Below, piece by piece: positions 9,536 to 17,633 of a stretch of 64,000 nt of DNA; position 1 is the first letter of the stretch; each line of letters starts with the position of its first letter. Source of the DNA: Bacteroidales bacterium (GTDB taxonomy: Bacteria > Bacteroidota > Bacteroidia > Bacteroidales > BM520); assembly GCA_016285515.1 (NCBI GenBank), contig JAEEQW010000008.1:55702-119701 (forward strand), in the 5' to 3' direction. The notes below the pieces were generated by a model that worked only from the letters and a program-made list of their open reading frames with translations, had not been told where the DNA came from and did no database searches. A program made the translations under genes and the position numbers.

Positions 9536-9590
9536 GGGAAGAAATGAAGTCTTGCGTGCAGCTATTACACTACACTCGCTTCATGGCATT

Positions 9591-12248
9591 TTAGTTCTGT
9601 ATCACCACTTTCCGTGTTACTACTTTTCCGCCGACGATGTGGACAAAATAAATGCCCGATGGCAGGTCGCTTATGTCGATGGTGGCCGAGCCTCTCACGC
9701 TGAAGCCGCGCACCTTTACACCTTGCGGATTGATGATGACGACGCTGGCTGCACCCTTGTCGTAGTCCGTTGTGATGGTCATCTTACCTCTTGCGGGGTT
9801 GGGCTTGATGTTCACCGAGAATGGTTCAGCATCGACATTGTACAGTTCGGGTACATCCAAAAAGATGTCTGTATTGTGGCTATAGGTGACCAATTTGCCT
9901 GAGACTTTCAGGATTGGGTTGCTCGAATTGTTGCAGTCGGGGCAGCTGTTTTGGCCGCTCACGCAGTCAGGATAGTTGGGGTGGCATTGGTCGATGTATG
10001 TCGGGTCGAACTCATAGAGCAGGTTGGCCTGGCCGTCTTGGAGGTATTCGTCGAGGCTGTAGTTCCACACCATTGTCATGCTGCCGGGGCACCAACCGGC
10101 GCGATTGTAAGTCCAGGTGCCGTTCTGCGGCTGGCATCCGCCCGGATTGGGGTTGCAGGTCTGCCAGAGGTCTTGCGTATAGACCGTGCCACCGTTGATG
10201 TTGATGTTGTGGACGGCGTGGTAGAATTCGGCGGCGTTGCCCGTGTTGAAGGCACCGTTGTCGACGTCGCTCCAGTTGTGGCCCGAAGTGGTGATTTGCA
10301 GCTTGGCCTTCTCTACACAGGGGTCAAACTCGACATTGCGAGTGGGGATGGGGCATGGGTTTTCGTAGTCGCCGAAGGCATAGTTGCCGTACCACAGCTC
10401 CTGCAAGTCGATGTAAGGATATTCTGGTGTGCCCTTGGTGTATTCGAAGATGGCAGTGGGGCAATAGCCTTCGCCGGTCGAATATTGTTCGCTGTAATAC
10501 TCAAACTCGACGAGGCCTTGCAGCACGCTGGTGAAGTCGGTCACGTCGAGGTCATCGACGCACTCTACGCCAAACGGGGTGATGTAGCGGCAGAGTTCGA
10601 CCCATTCGCCACGGTAGTTCTTTACACGGAGGTAGCTCTGGTGGTCATAGGTGTTGCAGTTGCCGTTCACGCAGTTGTGCAGGTAATGCAAGTTGATGGC
10701 ATTGAAGGCGTTGACGTGGGTCGGGAAAGGATATTCGCCGTATGCGGTAAACACAGTTGTGTTCACCACCACCTCGCCGTTGAGGGCCGAGACGTTCATG
10801 TCGTTGATGTCGGTGGTCACGTTGAAGCTATTGGAGGCCGTTGTGACTTTGCCGCCGGTCTGCGTAATGCTTACGGTCATATCGTATGAGCCGGTGCCCG
10901 AAGGGGTCCAAGTGGTGTACCAATAGCCGTTGTCGGGGTCGTTTGGATAGTCGGTATTGAGGGTCAGTTCCAGTCCGTCGACGTTGCATTTCACCTCTTC
11001 GAACTTCAGCACGGAAGCATGGTCGATGTGGGCACTGAGAACAATCATCACGGGATTCTCGAAATTGGGCATATATACCTGTGTGCCTTCATAGGGACGG
11101 CGGATGGTGATAGTCGGCTCATAGTTTTCGGGGTCAACGACATAGAATGAGCGTGTCACTGAAGGGGCTGGTTGCCACTGGGTGCCGTCGCCGGGTTGCG
11201 AGGCACGCACTTTTACGCTACCTTCTTCGCCCGTGAGGGTGAGGATGTTGCCATCGACGGTGGCGGGGCCTTGGATGACCTCGAAGGTCACGGGCAGACC
11301 AGAAGTGGCTGTGGCATGCAAGGTGATGGGTTCGTTATATACAAGCTGGTCGGGGATTTCGGTGAAGTCGATGAACTGCGCTGCCAAGCCACCAGGGAAA
11401 TGGCGGATGACCAAGTTGTCGAAGCCGCACCAGCCGCTATTGAGCATGAAGATGTGGTGCCATGTGGCCGGGTCGAACTTGTCGCCGCTGCCCGGGGTCA
11501 ATCCGATGTTGATGCCTTGGCATTCCGGCACCGATTCCCACTCGCCGTTAGGCACGTTTTCATACATCCCGAAAAGGGTGACGGCACCAGCACCGTCGTT
11601 GGCGTCGAGGTCGATGGAAACCTTCCAACGAACCCATTCCTTTTCTGGTACGGGAACAGGGAAGTTGCAAGCCGCTGTGTTGTTGGGCAGGACCACGCCT
11701 TTGATGAAGAGCGGGTCAGTGTCGCTGCCCGTGAGTAGCATGTAGATGCCGCCATCGGGGGTGGTGCTGTTGGGGTTGGGTGTGATAGGTTCGTAGGGGG
11801 CATGACCTGGAGCCGCTATGATGGGAGGCAGCACAGAGCCGTCGCCGTCGCCATCGTATCCGATGCCGAAGAGGGTGCCCCACCATTCGCGAAGCTGGTC
11901 GCACTCAATCTCAATTACGCCGCCTTCTGAGAAGTCGAAGCCGTATTGTGTGATGTCGTGCGTGGCGATATCGCCGAAGCTGGTGCCGGAGGCATGCGAG
12001 AACACGCCGAGAGTCTCGTCGGCGGTAGGCGTTTCGGGCGTGGTGCCCCAGAAGTGGCCGAGGTAGTCGGTGTACATGGGACCCATGCTGCCGTTGCCCG
12101 CGCTGTGTATGCGGACGTACCAGCCGTCCTGGCCGTTAAGGATTTGGCCTTCGCCGTAGTTGTTGAAGTCGAAGATCTTTTCGACTTGGGCCATCAGCCC
12201 GATGCTCGCGAAGAGCAACATCGTAAAAAGTAATAATGGTTTTTTCAT
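9591..12248 (-). CDS. T9SS-secreted PNGase F-like protein
   Basis: 885 residues. Signal peptide residues 1-20 (MKKPLLLFTMLLFASIGLMA). Residues 25-290 resemble a LamG/jelly-roll fold, 291-370 an Ig-like domain, and about 490-800 resemble peptide-N-glycosidase F: LCRYITPFG (552-560), DVTDFTSVLQG (568-578), GTPEYPY, SGHNW, NAAEFYHAVH (671-680) and a GTWTYNRAGWCPG block (710-722). Asp535 and Glu674 line up with the catalytic Asp60 and Glu206 of Flavobacterium PNGase F, from memory of that sequence. Residues about 810-885 form a T9SS type A sorting domain (IKPNPARG to KVVTRKVVIQN). The expected reaction is release of N-glycans from asparagine. It lies downstream of SusC/SusD with its own promoter, and its base composition is clearly GC-richer than the flanks. 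Confidence 0.8.
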   Translation of the reverse strand: MKKPLLLFTMLLFASIGLMAQVEKIFDFNNYGEGQILNGQDGWYVRIHSAGNGSMGPMYTDYLGHFWGTTPETPTADETLGVFSHASGTSFGDIATHDITQYGFDFSEGGVIEIECDQLREWWGTLFGIGYDGDGDGSVLPPIIAAPGHAPYEPITPNPNSTTPDGGIYMLLTGSDTDPLFIKGVVLPNNTAACNFPVPVPEKEWVRWKVSIDLDANDGAGAVTLFGMYENVPNGEWESVPECQGINIGLTPGSGDKFDPATWHHIFMLNSGWCGFDNLVIRHFPGGLAAQFIDFTEIPDQLVYNEPITLHATATSGLPVTFEVIQGPATVDGNILTLTGEEGSVKVRASQPGDGTQWQPAPSVTRSFYVVDPENYEPTITIRRPYEGTQVYMPNFENPVMIVLSAHIDHASVLKFEEVKCNVDGLELTLNTDYPNDPDNGYWYTTWTPSGTGSYDMTVSITQTGGKVTTASNSFNVTTDINDMNVSALNGEVVVNTTVFTAYGEYPFPTHVNAFNAINLHYLHNCVNGNCNTYDHQSYLRVKNYRGEWVELCRYITPFGVECVDDLDVTDFTSVLQGLVEFEYYSEQYSTGEGYCPTAIFEYTKGTPEYPYIDLQELWYGNYAFGDYENPCPIPTRNVEFDPCVEKAKLQITTSGHNWSDVDNGAFNTGNAAEFYHAVHNININGGTVYTQDLWQTCNPNPGGCQPQNGTWTYNRAGWCPGSMTMVWNYSLDEYLQDGQANLLYEFDPTYIDQCHPNYPDCVSGQNSCPDCNNSSNPILKVSGKLVTYSHNTDIFLDVPELYNVDAEPFSVNIKPNPARGKMTITTDYDKGAASVVIINPQGVKVRGFSVRGSATIDISDLPSGIYFVHIVGGKVVTRKVVIQN

Positions 12249-12322
12249 TGTATTAGGGGATTAATTTCAAGATTTCAGATTTCAAGATTCGGGTGGTTTT
12301 GAGAGATGTAACTATCATGGTG

Positions 12323-12352
12323 CAAAGTTAGCGAAAAAATTTTTTCCTCAAA
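12323..12352 (-). promoter_or_regulatory. Promoter of the PNGase F-like gene
   Basis: On the - strand, a -33 TTTG (12349-12352) is separated by 18 bases from a -7 TAACTTTG (12323-12330), a good match to the Bacteroidota consensus. It lies about 75 bases before the start codon and downstream of the susD stop, so the gene can be transcribed separately from susCD. Confidence 0.55.
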
Positions 12353-12378
12353 TATTTTTCAAAAATCGTGAATCGCAT

Positions 12379-14067
12379 TTATCTGTCCATCCACCAAACT
12401 TTGGTTTGCCTCGTGTCGCCGTGCGACATACGAGCGAGCTGGGCGGTGTAGTTGTCGTAGTTGTACTCAATCTCCATCTGCGGGTATTCCATGCGGAACG
12501 AAGTCAGCTTGGCGTGGTTGGTGGTGGTGGGCGTTGCCATCGTGCGGCGCGCCAAAGCCCAGGCTTCCCACGGCTGGCGGAACAGGTTGAGCCAACGCTG
12601 CTGGTAGATCATGTTCAGGTAGGCCTCATCGGTATAGTCGAAGTTTGGGTTCATATATACGGCGTAGTTCATCACGTTGGCTGCCATGTTGTTGCAGTAG
12701 GACCAGATGTCCAAGCTACCGATGTAGTTGGTGTATTGCGGATATAAATACTGCCAACGGCTGGTCTGGGTGGGGATGTGGGTCCAGAAGAGGAACGACT
12801 GATAGATACCTGAGCGAATGGATTCGTCGGCGTTGAGCGGTGGCGTGATGCCCCCGATGTGTCGCACCTCGATTTCGGCCTTCATGAAGAGCACGTCGGC
12901 GTAGGTGACGAGAATCTGAGGAACGTATTTCTCATCGCGAGTGAGGTAGTAGTTGAACGGCGAATAGAGGCACGATGGGCCTTTGAAGGTGTAACTGCCA
13001 TCGCGGCTTTGGGCGTAGGGCGAGCCGCCCTCGGTGGGAGTATCGGTGGTGCGGATTTGCGGATAGGCGTGCCAGGCGCCATCGGGGAAGCTGTCGGTCT
13101 TGTGATTCGTGTCGAAGAAGATGAAGGTGCGGTAGTCGAAGATGCCGCTGCCGTCCATGTCATCGGTCGAAGAGAGGACACTCCAGACAGTCTCGCCCAT
13201 GCGCAGGTGACGGTGCTCACGGAACGACCAGTTGACATCCCAATTCGTACCCAATACACTGGGCCACAAGCAGATACCTCCTCCCGTGGCTACGCCGCCC
13301 GAACTGCTCATCTTGGAGTAGATGAAGTTGTAGGCCTCCACCAACAACGGTGTGGCGTAGTCGGGTTCCTTGTCATACATGCGCAGGCCGTGGCGCAGGA
13401 TGAGCGAGTTTGCGAACTCGGCCCAAAGCGTGTAGTCGTTGTTGAGCAGCACATCGTATGGCAGCTTGTAGTATTCGTTGCCGTTGGCGGTGGTGGAGGA
13501 GTAGGCGTGAAGCACATCGCGCGACCACACTAATTCTTCCAGCAGCGACTTGTAGATGCTCTCTTGGGTGTCCCATTCGGGTTTCATCATGGCCTGCGAG
13601 GAGGCATTCTCCCAGATGCGGCCGGCCTGTGAGTAAGGCATGTCGCCAAAGATGTCGGTGACCTTGAAGGTCTGGTAGGCCTTCAGGATATTGAGTTGGG
13701 CGCGGACCTTGTCGCAAACTGACGAGTCGGACTGCACCTCGTCGTATGCATCGAAGCGTTTCTCGATTTCACGGATGTTGGCCAACATGAGATAATAGTC
13801 CGACCAGACGTTGGAGGTCCCGATTTGGGAGTTGCCCCACGACTCGGATGTGAGTGCGCCGAGTTCCGTTTCGGGATACCAGATCTCGTTTTGCAGGTAG
13901 AACTGTTCGTTCATGCTTTGTTGTAACGAGCTGACTACGCCATTAAACAATGCCTCGATGGTCGTACCCGTCGGCGAGAACGGGTCTTGGTTCATATCTT
14001 CAAAGTTCTTTGTACATGATGCCAGAATGAAGGCTGTACTAATAAGTATAATGATATTCTTTTTCAT
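12379..14067 (-). CDS. SusD/RagB-like outer-membrane nutrient-binding lipoprotein
   Basis: 562 residues from the ATG at 14065-14067; the upstream in-frame extension has no signal sequence and crosses a palindrome. The chosen start gives a lipoprotein signal, MKKNIIILISTAFILASC, with Cys18 as the lipidated residue. The mature start, NFEDMNQDPFSPT, is typical of the SusD-like_2 group. Helical TPR-like segments follow (LMLANIREIEKRF, RAQLNILKAYQTFKVTDIFGDMPY), and the C-terminus has WLNLFRQPWEAWALARR, common in this group. It would cap the SusC barrel and bind the glycan or peptide ligand at the cell surface. GC-rich like its neighbours. Confidence 0.93.
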   Translation of the reverse strand: MKKNIIILISTAFILASCTKNFEDMNQDPFSPTGTTIEALFNGVVSSLQQSMNEQFYLQNEIWYPETELGALTSESWGNSQIGTSNVWSDYYLMLANIREIEKRFDAYDEVQSDSSVCDKVRAQLNILKAYQTFKVTDIFGDMPYSQAGRIWENASSQAMMKPEWDTQESIYKSLLEELVWSRDVLHAYSSTTANGNEYYKLPYDVLLNNDYTLWAEFANSLILRHGLRMYDKEPDYATPLLVEAYNFIYSKMSSSGGVATGGGICLWPSVLGTNWDVNWSFREHRHLRMGETVWSVLSSTDDMDGSGIFDYRTFIFFDTNHKTDSFPDGAWHAYPQIRTTDTPTEGGSPYAQSRDGSYTFKGPSCLYSPFNYYLTRDEKYVPQILVTYADVLFMKAEIEVRHIGGITPPLNADESIRSGIYQSFLFWTHIPTQTSRWQYLYPQYTNYIGSLDIWSYCNNMAANVMNYAVYMNPNFDYTDEAYLNMIYQQRWLNLFRQPWEAWALARRTMATPTTTNHAKLTSFRMEYPQMEIEYNYDNYTAQLARMSHGDTRQTKVWWMDR

Positions 14068-14090
14068 AAAGCTATATTTTTTTGACGCAG

Positions 14091-14161
14091 GACACGGTCT
14101 CTTCGATAAGCTCAGGAACCCTAAGGTCGTTGATCCTGTCGAAACGCTGCAGTCTCGTGTC
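14091..14161. repeat. Palindromic intergenic element between susC and susD
   Basis: A 71-base imperfect inverted repeat: GACACG (14091-14096) against CGTGTC (14156-14161), with inner TTCGATAAGCTCAGGA (14102-14117) partly complementary to TCCTGTCGAA (14134-14143). The core resembles the TTCGACAAGCTCAGG-type repetitive extragenic palindromes seen in many bacteria. It fills the gap between the susC stop and the susD start and could differentially stabilise the transcript. Confidence 0.55.
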
Positions 14162-14179
14162 ACATTGTTATTCATATAA

Positions 14180-17100
14180 TTAGAAGTTGACGTTTAGCGT
14201 TAGCATAAATGACCGCGTTCCTGGGTAGGAGGCGTATTCGAGGCCTTGGGCGTTGCCGGAGCCTTGGGTGCCTTCGGGGTCTATGTTGTCGGGCAGGGTC
14301 TTGTAGAGATAAAATAGGTCGCGGCCCACGAGCGAGATGGAGATCTGCTTGAAGATGTTTTGCTTGTCGAGCAACTTGCGCGGGAAGTGGTAGGTGAGTG
14401 AAAGCTCACGCAGCTTAATCCAGGTGTTGTTGACGATGCCGGGCGTACTGAGGAGATTGCCCCAGCCGCCGAAGTTGGGCATGTATTTGTAAAGGTAATG
14501 CACCACATGCTCGTTCTCGACAGCCTCGCCGGTCTCCGTGTTGATGCAATAGCCTGGCAAGATGACACCATAGTTACCAAGGAACTCGCCGTTTTCGTAA
14601 TACGGCAGACCGTTGCCATCGCGTTCGTAAAGCGTTTCGAGGCTCTGTCCGGTCTGCATGTTCACCACGTATGAAGCACAATAAATCTGTCCACCCAGCT
14701 TGGCATCGATCAAGGTGTAGAGCGACCAGTTCTTATAAGAAGCCCTCAGGTTGATGCCGCCCGTCACAAAAGGTGCACAGTTGCCCACCGGCACGCGGTT
14801 GCTGGTTTTGAGGTAGGTGGTGCCAGTCTCGTTGAGCAGTGGCAAAGGATTGCCGTTTTCGTCGTAGAACGGCCCGACAGTGGTGCCGTCCGCCATCGTG
14901 TATTCATAGACGTAGTCCCATCCGTATATGGTGCCGTAGTCCTCGCCTTCCTTCACGGCGATGGCGGGACCGTTCGAGCCCCAAATCTCGGAGAGGAGAT
15001 ACATCTCGGAGCCGCCCAAGTCAACAATCTTGTTCTTGTTGCGTGCGAGGTTGAGGCCGACCTGGATGCCGTAGTCTTTGCCTTGTGCGATGTCGTAGGT
15101 CATAATGGCCTCGATACCCTTGTTGGTCACGATGCCCGTATTGATGGTCACGTTGTTGGCACCTGACGAGGGGGCGACGGGCGACGAGAGAATTTGATTC
15201 CAGCTGTAGATGTCGTAGTAGGTGAAGTCCATGTTGAACCTTGTACCCAAGCCAATGTCGAAGCCGAGTTCATAGCTGCGCTGACGCTGGGGCATCAGGT
15301 CCAGTGGCGGGACGACAGTGGGTAGAGTGGCCGAAAGCTGGTTGCCAAATGAGTTGGTATTGTAGGTGTATGTCAGTTGGTACGGCTCGGTGTCGCTGGC
15401 TGTCTGTGCCCACGAAGCCCTCAGTTTCAGGAAGTCGACTGGACCCCAGTTCCAGTTCTTGAAGGCCGATGTCGGGACGAAGCTCAAGGTGGTCGAGGGA
15501 TAGAAGTAGCTGTTGTTGGTGATGGACAAGGTCGACGACCAGTCGTTGCGACCAGTCATATCGAGGAAGAGCCAGTCGCTGTAGCTAAGGTTGAAAAAGG
15601 CAAAAAGCGAGTTGACCTGCTTCTCCCACATCGACTCGCCGAAGTTGCGCTCGTTGGCGTTGGAATAGTTGTAGATGGTGTAAAGGTTGGCGTAGGCCCA
15701 TATTCCGGAGGTGCCGTCCAAGCCGTCGCGGAAGCCGTAGTATTGCTCGCCACCCGCCGAGAAACTCACGTTGAATTTCGTGCCAAAAATCTTGTCCTTG
15801 TAAGCCGTCAGCAGGAAGTCCATGTCGCGGGTCACCGAGTTCGACTTGCTCTTCGAGTAGTAGCCGCCCGTCATGCCGTCGCTGGTGGTGGGCTTGTGCT
15901 TGGTGGTGTAGCTGTCGGCGGTCCAGTCCAAAGCCACTTTTGCGCTGGCACTCAGCCACGGCGTGATGTCGTACATCAAGCGGACGGAGCCGTACATCTT
16001 GTCTCGGTCGAGGGTCGTATTGTTGTTGTAGAACGTCCAGAACGTGGTGGGAGAGATGTACATGTAGGGATAACCGTCAAACTGGTTCATCGTGCCGTCC
16101 TCGTTCTCGTAGGTTGTGGTCTCGATTCCTTTCCAACTGCGCGGCCAGCTGTAGAGCAAGCCTTTGTTGAAGTTGGTGTTCGACTCACCGATTTCAGGTG
16201 AGTTGAGGCGGTAGTAATCCAAATAGTTGAACGCCACGTCAATCTTGATTTCTTCTGACACATTAATTAATGTACCCACATTGACCGTTGTTTGCCGCAG
16301 GTTGCAGTTGTCGATGATGGCATCGGTACGCGAGTCGGTGAACGAGACGCGGACGCTGCCGAAGTCGCCGGCGTTCTGGAAGGCCACGTTATGGTTCATA
16401 GTGTGGCCGTTCTTGAAGAGCATATTCAAGTTGTCGGGCTGGGGTGAGTAGTCGCGTACTTGGCCATCCCACCATAGGACGCTCTCGCCATTCATCACCG
16501 GACCCCAGCTTTGGGCGCCGCCGTAGTAGCCGAAGGTGGTGTTGGTGGGTTCACCCGCCGGACCGTTATCGACGCTGTAGATGCCAGGATATTCATACAC
16601 TTGGTTGCCGTTTTCGTCGGTCATGCCGTTAATAGGCGTCAGCGTCGGCGTGTGGAAGGTGATGGGACCGCCAGCACCGTATTTGTTCTGCACCGTGCGA
16701 TACATATAAGGCGTGGTAATCTTAAAACTAGTGGAATAGCTGATGCCGAGGCCTCTCTGCTTTGATCCTTTCTTGGTCGTGATGAGAACCACGCCGTTGC
16801 CGCCGCGCGAGCCGTAAAGAGCCGCCGCCGTGGGACCTTTCAGGATGTCGATGCTCTCGATGTCCTCTTGGTTGATGTTGTTGAGGGCCGTACCCCAGTC
16901 GCGACCGCCACTCCACGAGGTGACACCGCCTTCGTTGGTCATCGGCACGCCGTCAACCACGATGAGGGGCTGATTGTCACCGAAGATGCTGTTATTGCCA
17001 CGTATGGTGATACGCGACGAGGAGCCGTCAATGCCATTTGGATTAATAATTTGCACACCTGCCGAGCGTCCGCTCAACGCGTTGATGACGCTGCCCGAGC

Positions 17101-17506
17101 CTGACTTTGCAATCAGTTCGCCGCCAATCTCCTCGGTGGCGTAGCCCAATTCGCGTTTCTGTCGTTTGATGCCGAGGGCAGTGATTACCACGTCGTTGAG
17201 GGTTTGTGTGTCTATTTCAAGCGTCACATCGATTTTGGTTTTTCCTTTGATGGCGATTTCTTTTGTCTTATAGCCAACAAAGCTGAAAACCAACACATCA
17301 AGACCATCGGCCTTCACAATATAATTACCGTTCAAATCAGTCACGGTACCACTTGAAGTGCCTTTCACATGCACTGTCACACCAGGCAAACCGTAGCCGT
17401 CGTCGCTCGAAACGACCTTACCACTCACCGTGATGTTTTGCGCAAGGGCAGCAAAAGGCGAAACCATCAAAGCAAGAAAGAAAAAGAGTAGCGTTTTCTT
17501 GTTCAT
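14180..17506 (-). CDS. SusC/RagA-like TonB-dependent outer-membrane transporter
   Basis: 1108 residues from the ATG at 17504-17506, which gives a clean signal peptide (MNKKTLLFFFLALMVSPF, cut near AALAQ). The longer frame starting at 17827 overlaps the divergent DUF2851 gene and is rejected. Residues about 25-105 form a carboxypeptidase-regulatory-like domain (VSGKVVSSDDGYGLPGVTV), then a plug domain (VVITALGIKRQKRELGYA, SGSVINALSGRSAGVQI, DNQPLIVVDGVPM) and a beta barrel ending in Phe (SFMLTLNVNF). It pairs with the SusD-like gene, as in glycan or peptide uptake loci. No extracytoplasmic sigma/anti-sigma pair or SusR/HTCS regulator lies nearby. Confidence 0.95.
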   Translation of the reverse strand: MNKKTLLFFFLALMVSPFAALAQNITVSGKVVSSDDGYGLPGVTVHVKGTSSGTVTDLNGNYIVKADGLDVLVFSFVGYKTKEIAIKGKTKIDVTLEIDTQTLNDVVITALGIKRQKRELGYATEEIGGELIAKSGSGSVINALSGRSAGVQIINPNGIDGSSSRITIRGNNSIFGDNQPLIVVDGVPMTNEGGVTSWSGGRDWGTALNNINQEDIESIDILKGPTAAALYGSRGGNGVVLITTKKGSKQRGLGISYSTSFKITTPYMYRTVQNKYGAGGPITFHTPTLTPINGMTDENGNQVYEYPGIYSVDNGPAGEPTNTTFGYYGGAQSWGPVMNGESVLWWDGQVRDYSPQPDNLNMLFKNGHTMNHNVAFQNAGDFGSVRVSFTDSRTDAIIDNCNLRQTTVNVGTLINVSEEIKIDVAFNYLDYYRLNSPEIGESNTNFNKGLLYSWPRSWKGIETTTYENEDGTMNQFDGYPYMYISPTTFWTFYNNNTTLDRDKMYGSVRLMYDITPWLSASAKVALDWTADSYTTKHKPTTSDGMTGGYYSKSKSNSVTRDMDFLLTAYKDKIFGTKFNVSFSAGGEQYYGFRDGLDGTSGIWAYANLYTIYNYSNANERNFGESMWEKQVNSLFAFFNLSYSDWLFLDMTGRNDWSSTLSITNNSYFYPSTTLSFVPTSAFKNWNWGPVDFLKLRASWAQTASDTEPYQLTYTYNTNSFGNQLSATLPTVVPPLDLMPQRQRSYELGFDIGLGTRFNMDFTYYDIYSWNQILSSPVAPSSGANNVTINTGIVTNKGIEAIMTYDIAQGKDYGIQVGLNLARNKNKIVDLGGSEMYLLSEIWGSNGPAIAVKEGEDYGTIYGWDYVYEYTMADGTTVGPFYDENGNPLPLLNETGTTYLKTSNRVPVGNCAPFVTGGINLRASYKNWSLYTLIDAKLGGQIYCASYVVNMQTGQSLETLYERDGNGLPYYENGEFLGNYGVILPGYCINTETGEAVENEHVVHYLYKYMPNFGGWGNLLSTPGIVNNTWIKLRELSLTYHFPRKLLDKQNIFKQISISLVGRDLFYLYKTLPDNIDPEGTQGSGNAQGLEYASYPGTRSFMLTLNVNF

Positions 17507-17529
17507 ATTAAATTGTATTAAATTTTTAG

Positions 17530-17537
17530 CAAAGATA
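17530..17537 (-). promoter_or_regulatory. -7 promoter box of susC
   Basis: TATCTTTG on the - strand, 24 bases before the susC start codon, fits TAnnTTTG. It supports the short start for susC, because the longer frame would begin upstream of this promoter. Confidence 0.5.
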
Positions 17538-17560
17538 AGGTTTTTCAGAAATTCCTTGAT

Positions 17561-17578
17561 TTTTTTTGTGGACATTTT
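17561..17578. repeat. Right border copy, first segment
   Basis: 18 bases identical to 9332-9349, lying between the divergent susC and DUF2851 starts; the second matching segment is at 17690-17706 inside DUF2851. An 11-base core, GTGGACATTTT, occurs again at 31008-31018 upstream of recA. Confidence 0.6.
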
Positions 17579-17633
17579 GCCTTTTTGGGCATTAATGGTA
17601 AAACATACATTATTATCTGATAATCTTGATGCT

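Larger units (their letters stand above)
9250..9590. other. Intergenic region with border repeat and nested fold-back
   Basis: 341 bases without a convincing gene. It holds the zapA-block promoter (9289-9296), a 40-base stretch (9332-9371) that shares two exact segments with the region at 17561-17706, and nested inverted repeats at 9373-9535. A + strand frame beginning at 9456 runs into the antisense of the next gene and is not credible. Confidence 0.6.

Noticed and set aside
9456..9902. 148-codon + strand frame after the fold-back
   Set aside because: Most of it is the antisense of the PNGase F-like C-terminus and it has no start context.
9951..10889. 312-codon + strand open frame
   Set aside because: It is the antisense of the PNGase F-like gene; long frames arise there from high GC. 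Val/Ala-rich composition without known motifs.
12859..13533. 224-codon + strand open frame
   Set aside because: Antisense shadow of the SusD-like gene.
15377..16201. 274-codon + strand open frame
   Set aside because: Antisense shadow of susC in GC-rich DNA; no start signal or family match.
17430..17633. N-terminal extension of DUF2851
   Set aside because: It overlaps susC; the family N-terminus aligns at 17634.
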